A DNA stretch of 64,000 nt from Albirhodobacter sp042466415. GTDB taxonomy: Bacteria; Pseudomonadota; Alphaproteobacteria; Rhodobacterales; Rhodobacteraceae. Location: NCBI RefSeq assembly GCF_042466415.1, contig NZ_JAXHCH010000002.1, forward strand, positions 2,763,970-2,827,969. The letters are read 5' to 3'. Both the position numbers and the translations under genes were made by a program. Positions 33,162 to 42,075 of the stretch are shown here, one piece after another. Position 1 is the first letter of the stretch, and every line of letters begins with the position of its first letter. The notes under the pieces are model-generated. The model was not told the DNA's origin, searched no databases, and was given only the letters and a program-made list of their open reading frames with translations.

Positions 33162-34154
33162 ATGTTGATAAATTCGCAAATCGCCGCTTCCGAACAAAGC
33201 GCCGCAGCACAGGCCGTTTCGCGCGCCGAGGCCGTTGCCTCAAAAGCGCGTAACGCGACCAAGCCGACGAGCCGGCAGGCAGCACGGGACGGCATGACGG
33301 ATGACACTTTGCCGCGCGCCGCAATGAAGGCGGAACTTCTCAGCGCAGAAGTCGAAGCCGAGCTTGCCCGCGCGTGGCGCGACGAGCGCGACGAGCAAGC
33401 GCTCCACCGACTCGTGACGGCTTACATGCGCCTTGCGGTTTCGATGGCGTCAAAATTCCGGCGCTACGGCGCATCGATGCCCGATCTCATTCAAGAGGCT
33501 TCCCTCGGCCTGATGAAAGCGGCGGATAAGTTCGATCCTGAACGTGGAGTTAGGTTCTCGACCTATGCGGTTTGGTGGATCAAGGCGTCAATTCAGGAAT
33601 TCGTCATGCGGAACTGGTCGATGGTTCGCACCGGCTCCACTTCGTCACAAAAATCCTTGTTCTTCAATCTCGCGCGCGTTCGTGCAGAGCTTGAGCGCAG
33701 CTCCATGACCGAAGGCGATCCATTGCGCGGCGCGGCGCTCGACCGTGCGATTGCGGAGACGCTCGGCGTTCCTTTGGGGGATGTCGAGATGATGTCCGGC
33801 CGGATGGCAGGGTCTGATTACTCCCTCAATGCGATGCAATCGGGTGAGGAAGAAGGCCGCGAGTGGATAGATGCGCTTGAAGATGATGCGCCAGCGGGCG
33901 AGGCTGTCGCGACCGAGCGCCATGACCGTAAGATGATGCGAACATGGCTGTCGTCCGCGATGGGTCAGTTGACCGAGCGCGAGCGCTACATTGTCGCGCA
34001 ACGCCGTTTGGTTGACGAGCCGCGCACTTTGGAGAGCCTGGGCGTTGAATTGAACCTCTCGAAAGAGCGCGTGCGCCAGTTGGAGGCACAGGCGTTTGGC
34101 AAAATGCGCAAAAACTTGGAGCGCCACGAGGGTGAGCTACAAGCTCTTCTCTAA
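33162..34154 (+). CDS. rpoH: RNA polymerase sigma-32 family factor (RpoH)
   Basis: This sigma factor directs RNA polymerase to heat- or oxidative-stress promoters. Region 2 is intact (YMRLAVSMASKFRR, DLIQEASLGLMKAADKFDP, VRFSTYAVWWIKASIQEFVMRNWS), the RpoH box is QKSLFFNL (about residues 163-170), and region 4.2 has the helix-turn-helix LESLGVELNLSKERVRQLE. From ATG 33162, with GGAAGGG before it, it has 330 residues and an Ala-rich 45-residue head. An internal ATG at 33294 would give 286 residues, nearer the family length, but has a weaker ribosome-binding site. Whether it is the RpoH1 or RpoH2 type is not certain. Confidence 0.9.
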   Translation: MLINSQIAASEQSAAAQAVSRAEAVASKARNATKPTSRQAARDGMTDDTLPRAAMKAELLSAEVEAELARAWRDERDEQALHRLVTAYMRLAVSMASKFRRYGASMPDLIQEASLGLMKAADKFDPERGVRFSTYAVWWIKASIQEFVMRNWSMVRTGSTSSQKSLFFNLARVRAELERSSMTEGDPLRGAALDRAIAETLGVPLGDVEMMSGRMAGSDYSLNAMQSGEEEGREWIDALEDDAPAGEAVATERHDRKMMRTWLSSAMGQLTERERYIVAQRRLVDEPRTLESLGVELNLSKERVRQLEAQAFGKMRKNLERHEGELQALL

Positions 34155-34246
34155 AGAACGGCGTTGGCGGGGGGCGGGCATCGCGCTTGCACCTCGCCCC
34201 GCGCACGCCTACAAATTCCACTGACTGCGAGTGAGGGGTGGGCGAT

Positions 34247-35458
34247 ATGATTGGGCAAAAGACGCTGGGCGGGCGACGTGTCCTCCTGATCATCGGAGGG
34301 GGGATCGCTGCGTTTAAAGCGCCAGAGTTGATCCGCCTTTTGCGGGCGCGCGGCGCGGGCGTGACGCCTGTTCTGACCTCGGCCGGATCACAGTTTGTGA
34401 CGCCCTTAACACTTGCATCGCTCGCCGGAGAGGCCGTGCATCAAGACCTATTTGATCTGACGTCCGAAACTGAGATCGGTCACATCCAATTGTCGCGCAG
34501 CGCTGATCTGGTTGTTGTGGTGGCCGCGACGGCCGATCTGATGGCAAAGATGGCGGCGGGTCTGGCGAATGATCTTGCCTCTACGCTCCTCCTTGCCACC
34601 GACAAGCGTGTCTTGATCGCGCCCGCAATGAACGTGCGGATGTGGGATCACCCTGCGACCCAACGAAATATTCGCCAGTTGAAACAAGACGGTATCTTGT
34701 TCGCGGGCCCCACATCGGGGGATATGGCTTGTGGCGAATTTGGCGAGGGGCGAATGATCGAGCCTTCCGAAATTCTGGCGGCGATTGAGGGCACTCTTGC
34801 GACGGGGCCGCTTGCGGGCCGGCATGTTCTTGTGACCTCGGGGCCAACCCATGAGCCCATCGACCCTGTGCGTTATATCGCCAACCGATCCTCTGGGGCC
34901 CAAGGCACGGCGATTGCGGCGGCGTTGCGCGATTTGGGGGCGGAAGTAAGTTTTATCACCGGCCCTGCCTTAATCCCGCCACCCGAGGGGGTGCGAGTGA
35001 TCAAGGTGGAGACGGCGCGTGAAATGGCGCAGGCGGTCGAGGCCGCTTTGCCCGCGGATGTTGCGATATTTGCCGCCGCAGTGGCGGATTGGCGCGTGGC
35101 AAATGCAACGGGCCAAAAGATCAAGAAAGATGCGACGGGCGCGCTGCCACATCTGGAGTTCACCGAAAATCCCGACATTCTGGCCACCGTTTCGCAAGAT
35201 CGCGCGCGGCGGCCCAAGCTTGTGATTGGTTTTGCGGCGGAAACCGAGAAGGTGATTGAGCATGCGACGGCGAAACGCGCGCGCAAGGGCTGTGACTGGA
35301 TTGTGGCCAATGACGTCTCGCCTGAGACGGGCATCATGGGCGGCGCGGAGAACGCGGTCATCGTAATTTCCGATGCGGGGGCTCAAAGCTGGCCGCGGAT
35401 GGGTAAAGAGGCTGTTGCGAAACGTTTGGCAGATAAAATTGCGGTGGCTTTGGCATGA
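34247..35458 (+). CDS. coaBC: Bifunctional phosphopantothenoylcysteine decarboxylase / phosphopantothenate-cysteine ligase
   Basis: The enzyme makes 4'-phosphopantetheine for coenzyme A. The 403-residue protein has the FMN decarboxylase half (GGGIAAFKAPELIRLLR, the PAMN motif in LIAPAMNVRMWDHP) and the ligase half (TSGPTHEPIDPVRYIANRSSG, KIKKDATG, EFTENPDIL). ATG 34247 has GAGGGG eight bases upstream and is preferred to GTG 34238. It overlaps dut by ATGA. Coupling of CoA and dUTP enzymes is common in alphaproteobacteria. Confidence 0.96.
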   Translation: MIGQKTLGGRRVLLIIGGGIAAFKAPELIRLLRARGAGVTPVLTSAGSQFVTPLTLASLAGEAVHQDLFDLTSETEIGHIQLSRSADLVVVVAATADLMAKMAAGLANDLASTLLLATDKRVLIAPAMNVRMWDHPATQRNIRQLKQDGILFAGPTSGDMACGEFGEGRMIEPSEILAAIEGTLATGPLAGRHVLVTSGPTHEPIDPVRYIANRSSGAQGTAIAAALRDLGAEVSFITGPALIPPPEGVRVIKVETAREMAQAVEAALPADVAIFAAAVADWRVANATGQKIKKDATGALPHLEFTENPDILATVSQDRARRPKLVIGFAAETEKVIEHATAKRARKGCDWIVANDVSPETGIMGGAENAVIVISDAGAQSWPRMGKEAVAKRLADKIAVALA

Positions 35459-35922
35459 CGGTGACACTCAAAATCTTGCGCGAAGACTGGGCCGATCCCG
35501 CGATCGACTTGCCTGCCTACGCGACGCCCGGCGCAGCGGGAGCGGATCTGCGGGCGAATTTACCCGAGCAGGATCGTGCTGCGGGGCTGCAACTGGCACC
35601 GATGGCGCGGGTGGTGATCCCGACGGGGCTGATCGTCGAGATACCGGAGGGATACGAGATGCAGATCCGACCGCGATCGGGATTGGCGCTGAAGCACGGG
35701 ATTTCCCTGCCTAATACGCCGGGGACGATCGATAGCGATTATCGTGGGCCACTGGGCGTGTTGCTCATCAACTTTTCAAATATCGCATTCACTGTGGCGC
35801 ATGGTGACCGCATCGCCCAAGCTGTTATCGCGCCCGTGGTACAAGCGCGTTTCGAGACGGCGGCGACTTTGACCGAGAGCGCTCGCGGGGCGGGTGGCTT
35901 CGGATCGACAGGGCGCGGATAA
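35455..35922 (+). CDS. dut: Deoxyuridine 5'-triphosphate nucleotidohydrolase
   Basis: dUTPase removes dUTP and supplies dUMP for thymidylate synthesis. The 155-residue trimeric-type enzyme has all five motifs, including PGAAGADLRAN, RPRSGLALKHGI, NTPGTIDSDYRG, GDRIAQAVIAPV and the C-terminal RGAGGFGSTGRG. It overlaps coaBC by four bases and the next gene by one (TAATG). Confidence 0.96.
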   Translation: MTVTLKILREDWADPAIDLPAYATPGAAGADLRANLPEQDRAAGLQLAPMARVVIPTGLIVEIPEGYEMQIRPRSGLALKHGISLPNTPGTIDSDYRGPLGVLLINFSNIAFTVAHGDRIAQAVIAPVVQARFETAATLTESARGAGGFGSTGRG

Positions 35923-36956
35923 TGCTGTTTGTCGTTTTATCGGGCGGACTTCTGCTGTTAGGCGCCTTGATGCGGGTGCCGCCGCGCCTGAGCTTATTTC
36001 TGATCGGATGCCTTTGGCTGGCGGTGACGCTCGCGCATTTGCTTTTGCCTGAACAAAGCCCGCTCACGCGTGCCTTCGGGGGCTCGATCGAGAGTTGGCT
36101 TGCGATCGGGGTCGTCGGGTTGGTGGCGTACGGGTATCGGTCGCTACTGAGCCGCCTGCGCCGCAAGGCCGAGAAGGGGGCGGTGAGCGCGGCGCCGGCG
36201 AACGCGGCGTTCTCATCCACGGAACTGGATCGCTACGCGCGCCACATCATCTTGCGTGAAATTGGCGGGCAGGGGCAAAAGCGCCTCAAACAAGCCAAGG
36301 TTTTGGTCGTTGGCGCCGGAGGACTTGGGTCGCCCGCACTCTTATATCTCGCCGCGGCGGGGGTGGGGGTGATCGGCGTGATTGACGATGACGCGGTTTC
36401 GAATTCCAATTTGCAGCGTCAGGTTTTGTTCCGCGATGCCGACATCGGCATGCCGAAGGTTCACGCGGCGGCGGCGGCGTTACGGGCGCTCAATCCGTTT
36501 GTCGAGGTTCGTCCCTACGCCCAACGCCTGACGCCAGAAATCGCGGCAGATCTTATCGCGGAGTACGATCTTGTCTTGGATGGCACCGACAATTTTGACA
36601 CGCGTTATTTGGTGAATTCCGCCTGCGTAACCGCGGGCAAACCGTTGATCTCGGCGGCGATCTCGCAATGGGAAGGGCAGATTTCGCTCTTTCACTCGCC
36701 GGGGCCCTGCTACGCGTGTTTGTTCCCCGCACCACCTGCTGAGGGTCTCGCGCCGGATTGCGCACAGGCGGGCGTGATGGGCGCCTTGCCGGGGGTGTTG
36801 GGGGCGATGATGGCGAGCGAGGCGATTAAATTCCTTACCGGCGCGGGGCAATCGCTCAGCGGGCGTCTTTACGTTCATGACGCGCTCTGGGGCGAAAGTC
36901 GCACGATCGCGATCAAGCGCGCTGATGATTGCGCGGTATGCGCGGGGCGCGTTTAA
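35922..36956 (+). CDS. Membrane-anchored HesA/MoeB/ThiF family E1-like protein
   Basis: MoeB/ThiF enzymes adenylate the C-terminus of small sulfur carriers for molybdopterin or thiamine synthesis. Here a ~75-residue head with three hydrophobic segments precedes the soluble domain, which begins RYARHIILREIGGQGQ. The domain has the nucleotide loop VVGAGGLGSPALLYLAAAG, the DGTDNFDTRYLVN acceptor region, the catalytic stretch around CYACLFP and the zinc-binding CAVC at the end. The carrier protein is not encoded nearby. Confidence 0.9.
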   Translation: MLFVVLSGGLLLLGALMRVPPRLSLFLIGCLWLAVTLAHLLLPEQSPLTRAFGGSIESWLAIGVVGLVAYGYRSLLSRLRRKAEKGAVSAAPANAAFSSTELDRYARHIILREIGGQGQKRLKQAKVLVVGAGGLGSPALLYLAAAGVGVIGVIDDDAVSNSNLQRQVLFRDADIGMPKVHAAAAALRALNPFVEVRPYAQRLTPEIAADLIAEYDLVLDGTDNFDTRYLVNSACVTAGKPLISAAISQWEGQISLFHSPGPCYACLFPAPPAEGLAPDCAQAGVMGALPGVLGAMMASEAIKFLTGAGQSLSGRLYVHDALWGESRTIAIKRADDCAVCAGRV

Positions 36957-37078
36957 AGGGCAGATACCCGAAAGCCAGCCCCGAACCGATCACCGCCGCC
37001 ACCAAGCCAACCGTCCCGTCAATCGGGGCTGGCATATCCCGCGCGGCCGTCCTAGCTTCGGCGCAAAGGAGACCTCTC

Positions 37079-39085
37079 ATGACAAATCCCCTCCTGTCCG
37101 ACTGGACCGGCCCCTTCGCGCTTCCTCCCTTCGCGCGGATTTCCGACGACGATTTCGCACCTGCCTTTGACGCCGCGCTGACCGAGGCGCGCACCAATAT
37201 CGAGGCCATCGCGAACGCAGATGAGGCGCCGACGTTTGACAATACGATCATGGCGTTAGAGCTTGCAGAGGGAAAGCTAGATCGTGTTGCGGGCGTATTT
37301 TACAACCTTGCGGGTGCCGACAGCACACCGGCGCGCGAAGCGTTGCAGCGGGATCTCGCACCGAAAATGGCGGCGTTCTCCTCAGAAGTGACGATGAATG
37401 CGGCGCTATTTGCGCGCGTCAACGCGGTATGGGAGGCGCGTGAGGGCCTCAATCTCGAAGATACGCGGGTGTTGGAGCTGTATCGCCAGATGTTCATCCG
37501 CGCGGGTGCGGCGCTGGAAGGTGCTGACGCGACGCGGATGAAGGCCATCAAGGCGCGGCTGGCGGTGATTTGCACGGAATTCTCGCAAAACCTTCTTGCC
37601 GACGAACGTGCGTGGTCGATGCCGTTAGAAGATGCGGCGGGGCTGCCTGATTTCGTCGTGAAAGCGGCAACTGCTGCGGGTCAGGAACGGGGCGAAGCCG
37701 GGCCTGTGATTACCTTGTCGCGCTCTATCATCGTGCCGTTCTTGCAATTCTCGACGCGCCGCGATTTGCGCGCGCAAGCCTATGCGGCCTGGTCGGCGCG
37801 GGGCGCCAATGGCGGCGCCACGGATAACCGCGGTTTGGCGGCGGAAATTTTATCTCTGCGGGACGAGCGGGCCAAATTGCTGGGCTTCAAAAGCTTTGCA
37901 GATTTCAAGCTCGAGCCGGAAATGGCGAAAACGCCGGCCCGCGTGCGCGACTTGCTGATGCGTGTTTGGGCCCCTGCCAAAGCCGCGGCTGAGGCTGACG
38001 GCAAGATTTTGGCGGATATGATGCATGCGGATGGCGTCAACGGCGACTTAGAGCCTTGGGATTGGCGGTTCTACTCCGAACGTCGTCGCAAAGCGGAACA
38101 TGATCTGGATGAGGCCGCGCTCAAACCTTACCTGTCGCTTGATGCGATGCTGGGGGCGATGTTTGATTGCGCGAGCCGGTTGTTTGGTTTGGAATTCCGC
38201 GAGATCGACGGGCCCTTCTATCACCCTGACGTGCGCGGGTGGGAGGTGACACGCAAGGGCGAGCATATTGCGGTGTTCCTGGGCGATTACTTTGCACGCG
38301 GCTCGAAACGGTCGGGCGCGTGGTGCTCGGCGATGCGCAGCCAGAAAAAGCTTGGCGTCGACACTCGGCCAATCGTCGTCAATGTGTGCAATTTCGCGAA
38401 GGGGGACCCGTCGCTGCTGTCCTATGATGATGCACGCACATTGTTCCACGAATTCGGCCATGCGCTGCATCAAATGCTGTCGAATGTGACCTATGGCTTT
38501 ATCTCTGGTACGTCCGTGGCGCGTGACTTCGTCGAGCTCCCGAGCCAGCTTTATGAGCACTGGCTGGAAGTGCCGCAAGTTCTGGAAAAGCATGCCAAGC
38601 ATTTCGAAACTGGCGAGCCAATGCCGAAAGCGATGCTGGAGCGGCTGCTCGCGGCGGGCACCTATGATCAGGGCTTTGCAACGGTCGAATTCCTCGGATC
38701 GGCACTTGTGGACCTTGCGTTCCATGAGGGCGCGGCACCGCAAGATCCGATGGCCAAACAGGCCGAGGTTCTGACCGATATCGGGATGCCGAAAGCGGTT
38801 GGGATGCGCCATTCAACACCCCATTTCGCGCATATTTTCTCTGGCGACGGATATTCGGCGGGCTACTACAGCTATATGTGGTCCGAGGTGATGGATGCGG
38901 ACGCCTTTGCCGCGTTTGAAGAGGCGGGCGATCCGTTTGATCCGGCGACGGCCGCGCGGTTGGAAAAATACATCCTATCCGCCGGTGGTTCGCGCCCCCC
39001 TGAGGAGCTTTACACCGCTTTTAGAGGCCGTATGCCCGGCGTTGAGCCGCTGCTGAAGGGGCGTGGTTTGATCGAGGCGAACTAG
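37079..39085 (+). CDS. M3 family oligopeptidase (oligopeptidase A / Dcp type)
   Basis: A zinc metallopeptidase that degrades short peptides in the cytoplasm. The 668-residue protein has the zinc motif HEFGH at residues 457-461 within ARTLFHEFGHALHQML, and the family's C-terminal HFAHIFSGDGYSAGYYSYMWS, which contains substrate-binding His and Tyr residues. There is no signal peptide. AAGGAG precedes ATG 37079; earlier in-frame codons lack one. A strong terminator follows. Confidence 0.95.
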   Translation: MTNPLLSDWTGPFALPPFARISDDDFAPAFDAALTEARTNIEAIANADEAPTFDNTIMALELAEGKLDRVAGVFYNLAGADSTPAREALQRDLAPKMAAFSSEVTMNAALFARVNAVWEAREGLNLEDTRVLELYRQMFIRAGAALEGADATRMKAIKARLAVICTEFSQNLLADERAWSMPLEDAAGLPDFVVKAATAAGQERGEAGPVITLSRSIIVPFLQFSTRRDLRAQAYAAWSARGANGGATDNRGLAAEILSLRDERAKLLGFKSFADFKLEPEMAKTPARVRDLLMRVWAPAKAAAEADGKILADMMHADGVNGDLEPWDWRFYSERRRKAEHDLDEAALKPYLSLDAMLGAMFDCASRLFGLEFREIDGPFYHPDVRGWEVTRKGEHIAVFLGDYFARGSKRSGAWCSAMRSQKKLGVDTRPIVVNVCNFAKGDPSLLSYDDARTLFHEFGHALHQMLSNVTYGFISGTSVARDFVELPSQLYEHWLEVPQVLEKHAKHFETGEPMPKAMLERLLAAGTYDQGFATVEFLGSALVDLAFHEGAAPQDPMAKQAEVLTDIGMPKAVGMRHSTPHFAHIFSGDGYSAGYYSYMWSEVMDADAFAAFEEAGDPFDPATAARLEKYILSAGGSRPPEELYTAFRGRMPGVEPLLKGRGLIEAN

Positions 39086-39108
39086 CCGCACACGACCCAA
39101 GGACTTTA

Positions 39109-39136
39109 CCCCGCGAGATTAACCTCGCGGGGTTTT
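39109..39136 (+). terminator. Terminator of the M3 oligopeptidase
   Basis: CCCCGCGAG (39109-39117) pairs with CTCGCGGGG (39124-39132) over a 6-base loop and TTTT follows. Confidence 0.88.
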
Positions 39137-39171
39137 CCATTGCGCAGACGCATCGCAAGATCTCCGCCTGT

Positions 39172-40050
39172 TTACAGATCGGCCACATCCTTGTGGATGA
39201 TCACATCCGTCTGCGGATAGGCGAGCCGGATCGCCGCTTTCAGTGCCGCGCCGATTTCATGCGCCTCGCGCAATGTCTGATCGCCGTCGAGCTCAATATG
39301 CAGGTGCACAAACACCTTCGATCCCGCGGTGCGGGTTTTCAGATCATGAAAACCGTGAACACCGGGCCAATTGAGGGCGATCGTCTCGATACCGCGAATG
39401 ATTTCGGTGTCCGCCTGCCGGTCCATCAGCGCGTGCCACGAAGCGATGCCGATTTTCATGGCGCCGCCAAGCATGACCGCAACGCCGATCAATGCGATGA
39501 CGCTGTCGACCCAGGTGATGTCAAAGCGCGCCGAAAGTCCCAAGGCAAGGATCGCCCCGAGCGCAGGCATCAAATCGCCGACGTAATGAAGGGAGTCGGC
39601 CGCGATCACCTTGTTGCGCGTCCGTTTGGCGACATGGCGCTGCCAAGCGACCAACGCACCCGTTAACAGGATCGACGCAATCATGACCGTGATACCGGAC
39701 TGATGGGCCTGTAGGGCAGGGGCGCTGGGCGTCAGGAGGCGTTTGATCGCGGCCAGCCCGATAGCGCTTGCCGAGAGCGCGATAAACAGCGCCTGCGCCA
39801 GCGAGATCAAATCTTCGACCGAACTGTGACCGAAGGCGTGATCATCATCGGCGGGTCGCGCGGCGTAAAAGATGGCAAAGAGGCCGAGGCCCGAGACCAT
39901 CATATCCATCGCGCTATCGGCCAAGGAGGCGGCAATTGAGAGCGCGCCCGTTTCAGAGAACGCCCAGAGTTTCATTAACACCAAAGCCATGGCCACCGCG
40001 ACCGAGGCGAAACCTGCTGAGAGGTTGAGGGAAAAGTGTTTGTTAGACAT
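39172..40050 (-). CDS. Cation diffusion facilitator family transporter
   Basis: A proton-coupled exporter of divalent metals (Zn, Fe, Mn or similar). The 292-residue protein has six membrane segments. The transport-site residues are Asp45 and Asp49 (SLADSAMDMM) in the second helix and His155 and Asp159 (DSLHYVGDLM) in the fifth, the DD-HD pattern of YiiP/FieF zinc transporters. The cytosolic C-terminal domain has VHGFHDLKTRTAGSKVFVHLHIEL, with conserved histidines. Confidence 0.93.
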   Translation of the reverse strand: MSNKHFSLNLSAGFASVAVAMALVLMKLWAFSETGALSIAASLADSAMDMMVSGLGLFAIFYAARPADDDHAFGHSSVEDLISLAQALFIALSASAIGLAAIKRLLTPSAPALQAHQSGITVMIASILLTGALVAWQRHVAKRTRNKVIAADSLHYVGDLMPALGAILALGLSARFDITWVDSVIALIGVAVMLGGAMKIGIASWHALMDRQADTEIIRGIETIALNWPGVHGFHDLKTRTAGSKVFVHLHIELDGDQTLREAHEIGAALKAAIRLAYPQTDVIIHKDVADL

Positions 40051-40142
40051 TGGCTCAACTCATGCAGTTTGGGCGTGGAGGCTGGCTCCACGAGGTATTT
40101 GACGATTGGCTTGCGCGGTCTGAATGCCGCAGCGCGCCAAAC

Positions 40143-40880
40143 CTATTCGCGCAGCTCGTTCGCGTCGACGCCCCAGATTGCCTCTTTGGGCACCCAGCCG
40201 TCTTCCGACCCCGCCGCCACGTCACACCAGTCGATCGTGCAGGCCCCAAGCCGGACAATCGCCCCCATCGACGCCAAGGCGACCGTGCCGGAAGCCGCAT
40301 CAGGGCGGGCTTTCAGGGCCGTGTTATCATCCTCGATGATCGCGGTGCGCACACCCGACAAAAGCGCATAATGCACCCAGCCGCCCGCGCCGTCACGATC
40401 TTCAATCCGGCGCCAGTGACCGTATTCTGCTGTGACGCGCAATGGCATCCCTGCGTGGCGGAAAACCCAGTCAATCCGGTGCGACAGCGACGGGCCGCGC
40501 CGCGCGTTGCCCGTGGTGCCCTTCAACGACACGAATCGAGGAAGGGGCAAGTTGGTGACGGGGCCGCGGATTTGGGTATCCTCGGTTTGCGAGGGGGGCG
40601 ATGCGGTCTGCGTTGCCTGATCCGTCGGCTCATCCGCGCTCGCGGCCTCGGGGAGAGTGTTGGGTTTGGATGCGGGCCGCAGGCCAATGAGTTCTGGGTT
40701 GCCGCCCGTCACATCGGTTTGCGTCGTCTCATCGTTGGGCGCCGGTGCCGCGCCGTCTTGCGTTGCGCGTTGCGTCACCTCCTGCACACCCTCGCCCTCG
40801 GGTGATGCGGTGGAGATCACCGCCGCGAGGATCGCGCCAATCGAAGCCAAAAGGCAAATCGCCCGTAACGCCCGTTTCAT
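40143..40880 (-). CDS. SH3 domain-containing exported protein
   Basis: A protein of 245 residues beginning MKRALRAICLLASIGAILAAVIS, an apparent signal sequence or membrane anchor. A Thr/Gln/Glu-rich linker follows, then a bacterial SH3 fold (RFVSLKGTTGNARRGPSLSH ... GWVHYALLSG) and a second related repeat (VRLGACTIDWCDVAAGSEDG). Such domains bind cell-wall peptides in the periplasm. The start is uncertain: in-frame ATGs at 40916 and 40934 give a longer cytoplasmic head. Partner enzyme not nearby. Confidence 0.85.
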   Translation of the reverse strand: MKRALRAICLLASIGAILAAVISTASPEGEGVQEVTQRATQDGAAPAPNDETTQTDVTGGNPELIGLRPASKPNTLPEAASADEPTDQATQTASPPSQTEDTQIRGPVTNLPLPRFVSLKGTTGNARRGPSLSHRIDWVFRHAGMPLRVTAEYGHWRRIEDRDGAGGWVHYALLSGVRTAIIEDDNTALKARPDAASGTVALASMGAIVRLGACTIDWCDVAAGSEDGWVPKEAIWGVDANELRE

Positions 40881-41081
40881 CCTGCCGTTCCGCCTGTTTA
40901 AACCGAAGGTTTCCATATCAAAGCTGCTGCGCATTATCGATCAAGCCACGCAAATATGCCGCGAGCTTTCCCGTTTCGCACGTTTCCGTCAGCGCCTCAT
41001 CGTGTGGGGCCTTGTATGTGGCCCGCTTTCGGGGTCATTTTGCATGAAATGGAGACGACTGCAAAGAGAGGAGGCCTGCTT

Positions 41082-42068
41082 ATGGCTGCTCAAAAGCTGA
41101 GTGTTGTTGTCACGCGACGGTTGCCCGCCCCGGTCGAGACGCGAATGAAAGAACTTTTCGACGTCGAATTGCGCGATAGAGATACAAAAATGACGCGAGA
41201 GGAGTTGATCGCGGCGATGGCGCGGGCGGATGTGCTCGTGCCCTGCGTCACTGATCAGATTGACGCGGCTATGTTGGCGGCGGCGGGCGAACGCCTTAAA
41301 CTCATTGCTAATTTCGGCGCGGGGATCGATCATATCGATGTCGAGACGGCCCGAAAACGCGCCGTTCTTGTGAGCAATACGCCCGGTGTGATGACGGAAG
41401 ATACCGCGGATATGGCGATGGCGTTGATGCTCGCGGTGCTGCGCCGGATTCCCGAAGGGCAGGCCATGATGCAGGATGGTCGTTGGGAGGGGTGGTCGCC
41501 GCTCACGTTGCTCGGCGGGCGGATCAGCGGCAAGCGGATCGGCATTCTGGGCATGGGACGCATCGGCCAAGCGCTTGCGAAACGCGCGCGGGCCTTCGGG
41601 ATGCAGGTGCATTACCACAACCGTAAACGGTTGCGCCCCGAAATCGAGGCGGCGTTTGAGGCAACCTATTGGGAGAGCCTCGACCAGATGGTGAGCCGGA
41701 TGGATGTGATTTCAATCAACTGCCCGCACACCCCATCGACCTTCCATTTGATGAATGCGCGCCGCCTCAAACTGTTGAAACCTGAAGCGGTCATCGTCAA
41801 CACCTCACGCGGGGAGGTGATCGACGAAAACGCCCTCACGCGTGGGTTGCGGGCGGGCGAGATCGGCGGCGCGGGGCTCGATGTGTTTGAGCACGGGCAT
41901 GAAATCAACCCGCGTTTGCGCGAATTGCCAAATGTCGTCTTGCTGCCGCATATGGGCTCGGCGACGCTTGAGGGGCGGATTGAGATGGGAGAGAAGGTCT
42001 TGTTAAATATCAAAACCTTCTCCGATGGACATCGTCCGCCTGATCTTGTTTTGCCCGGCATGTTTTGA
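41082..42068 (+). CDS. D-isomer-specific 2-hydroxyacid dehydrogenase (D-glycerate/glyoxylate reductase type)
   Basis: An NAD(P)-dependent enzyme that interconverts 2-oxoacids and D-2-hydroxyacids, probably hydroxypyruvate/glyoxylate and D-glycerate/glycolate. The 328-residue protein has the dinucleotide loop GKRIGILGMGRIGQALAKRA, substrate Arg in VNTSRGEVID and the catalytic His in LLPHMGSATLEGR. GAGAGGAGG lies before ATG 41082. It is divergent from the SH3 protein gene. Confidence 0.9.
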   Translation: MAAQKLSVVVTRRLPAPVETRMKELFDVELRDRDTKMTREELIAAMARADVLVPCVTDQIDAAMLAAAGERLKLIANFGAGIDHIDVETARKRAVLVSNTPGVMTEDTADMAMALMLAVLRRIPEGQAMMQDGRWEGWSPLTLLGGRISGKRIGILGMGRIGQALAKRARAFGMQVHYHNRKRLRPEIEAAFEATYWESLDQMVSRMDVISINCPHTPSTFHLMNARRLKLLKPEAVIVNTSRGEVIDENALTRGLRAGEIGGAGLDVFEHGHEINPRLRELPNVVLLPHMGSATLEGRIEMGEKVLLNIKTFSDGHRPPDLVLPGMF

Positions 42069-42075
42069 CGGCGGG

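Noticed and set aside
40050..40805. Plus-strand frame of 251 codons over the SH3 protein gene
   Set aside because: Antisense, His/Arg-rich composition, no start signal.
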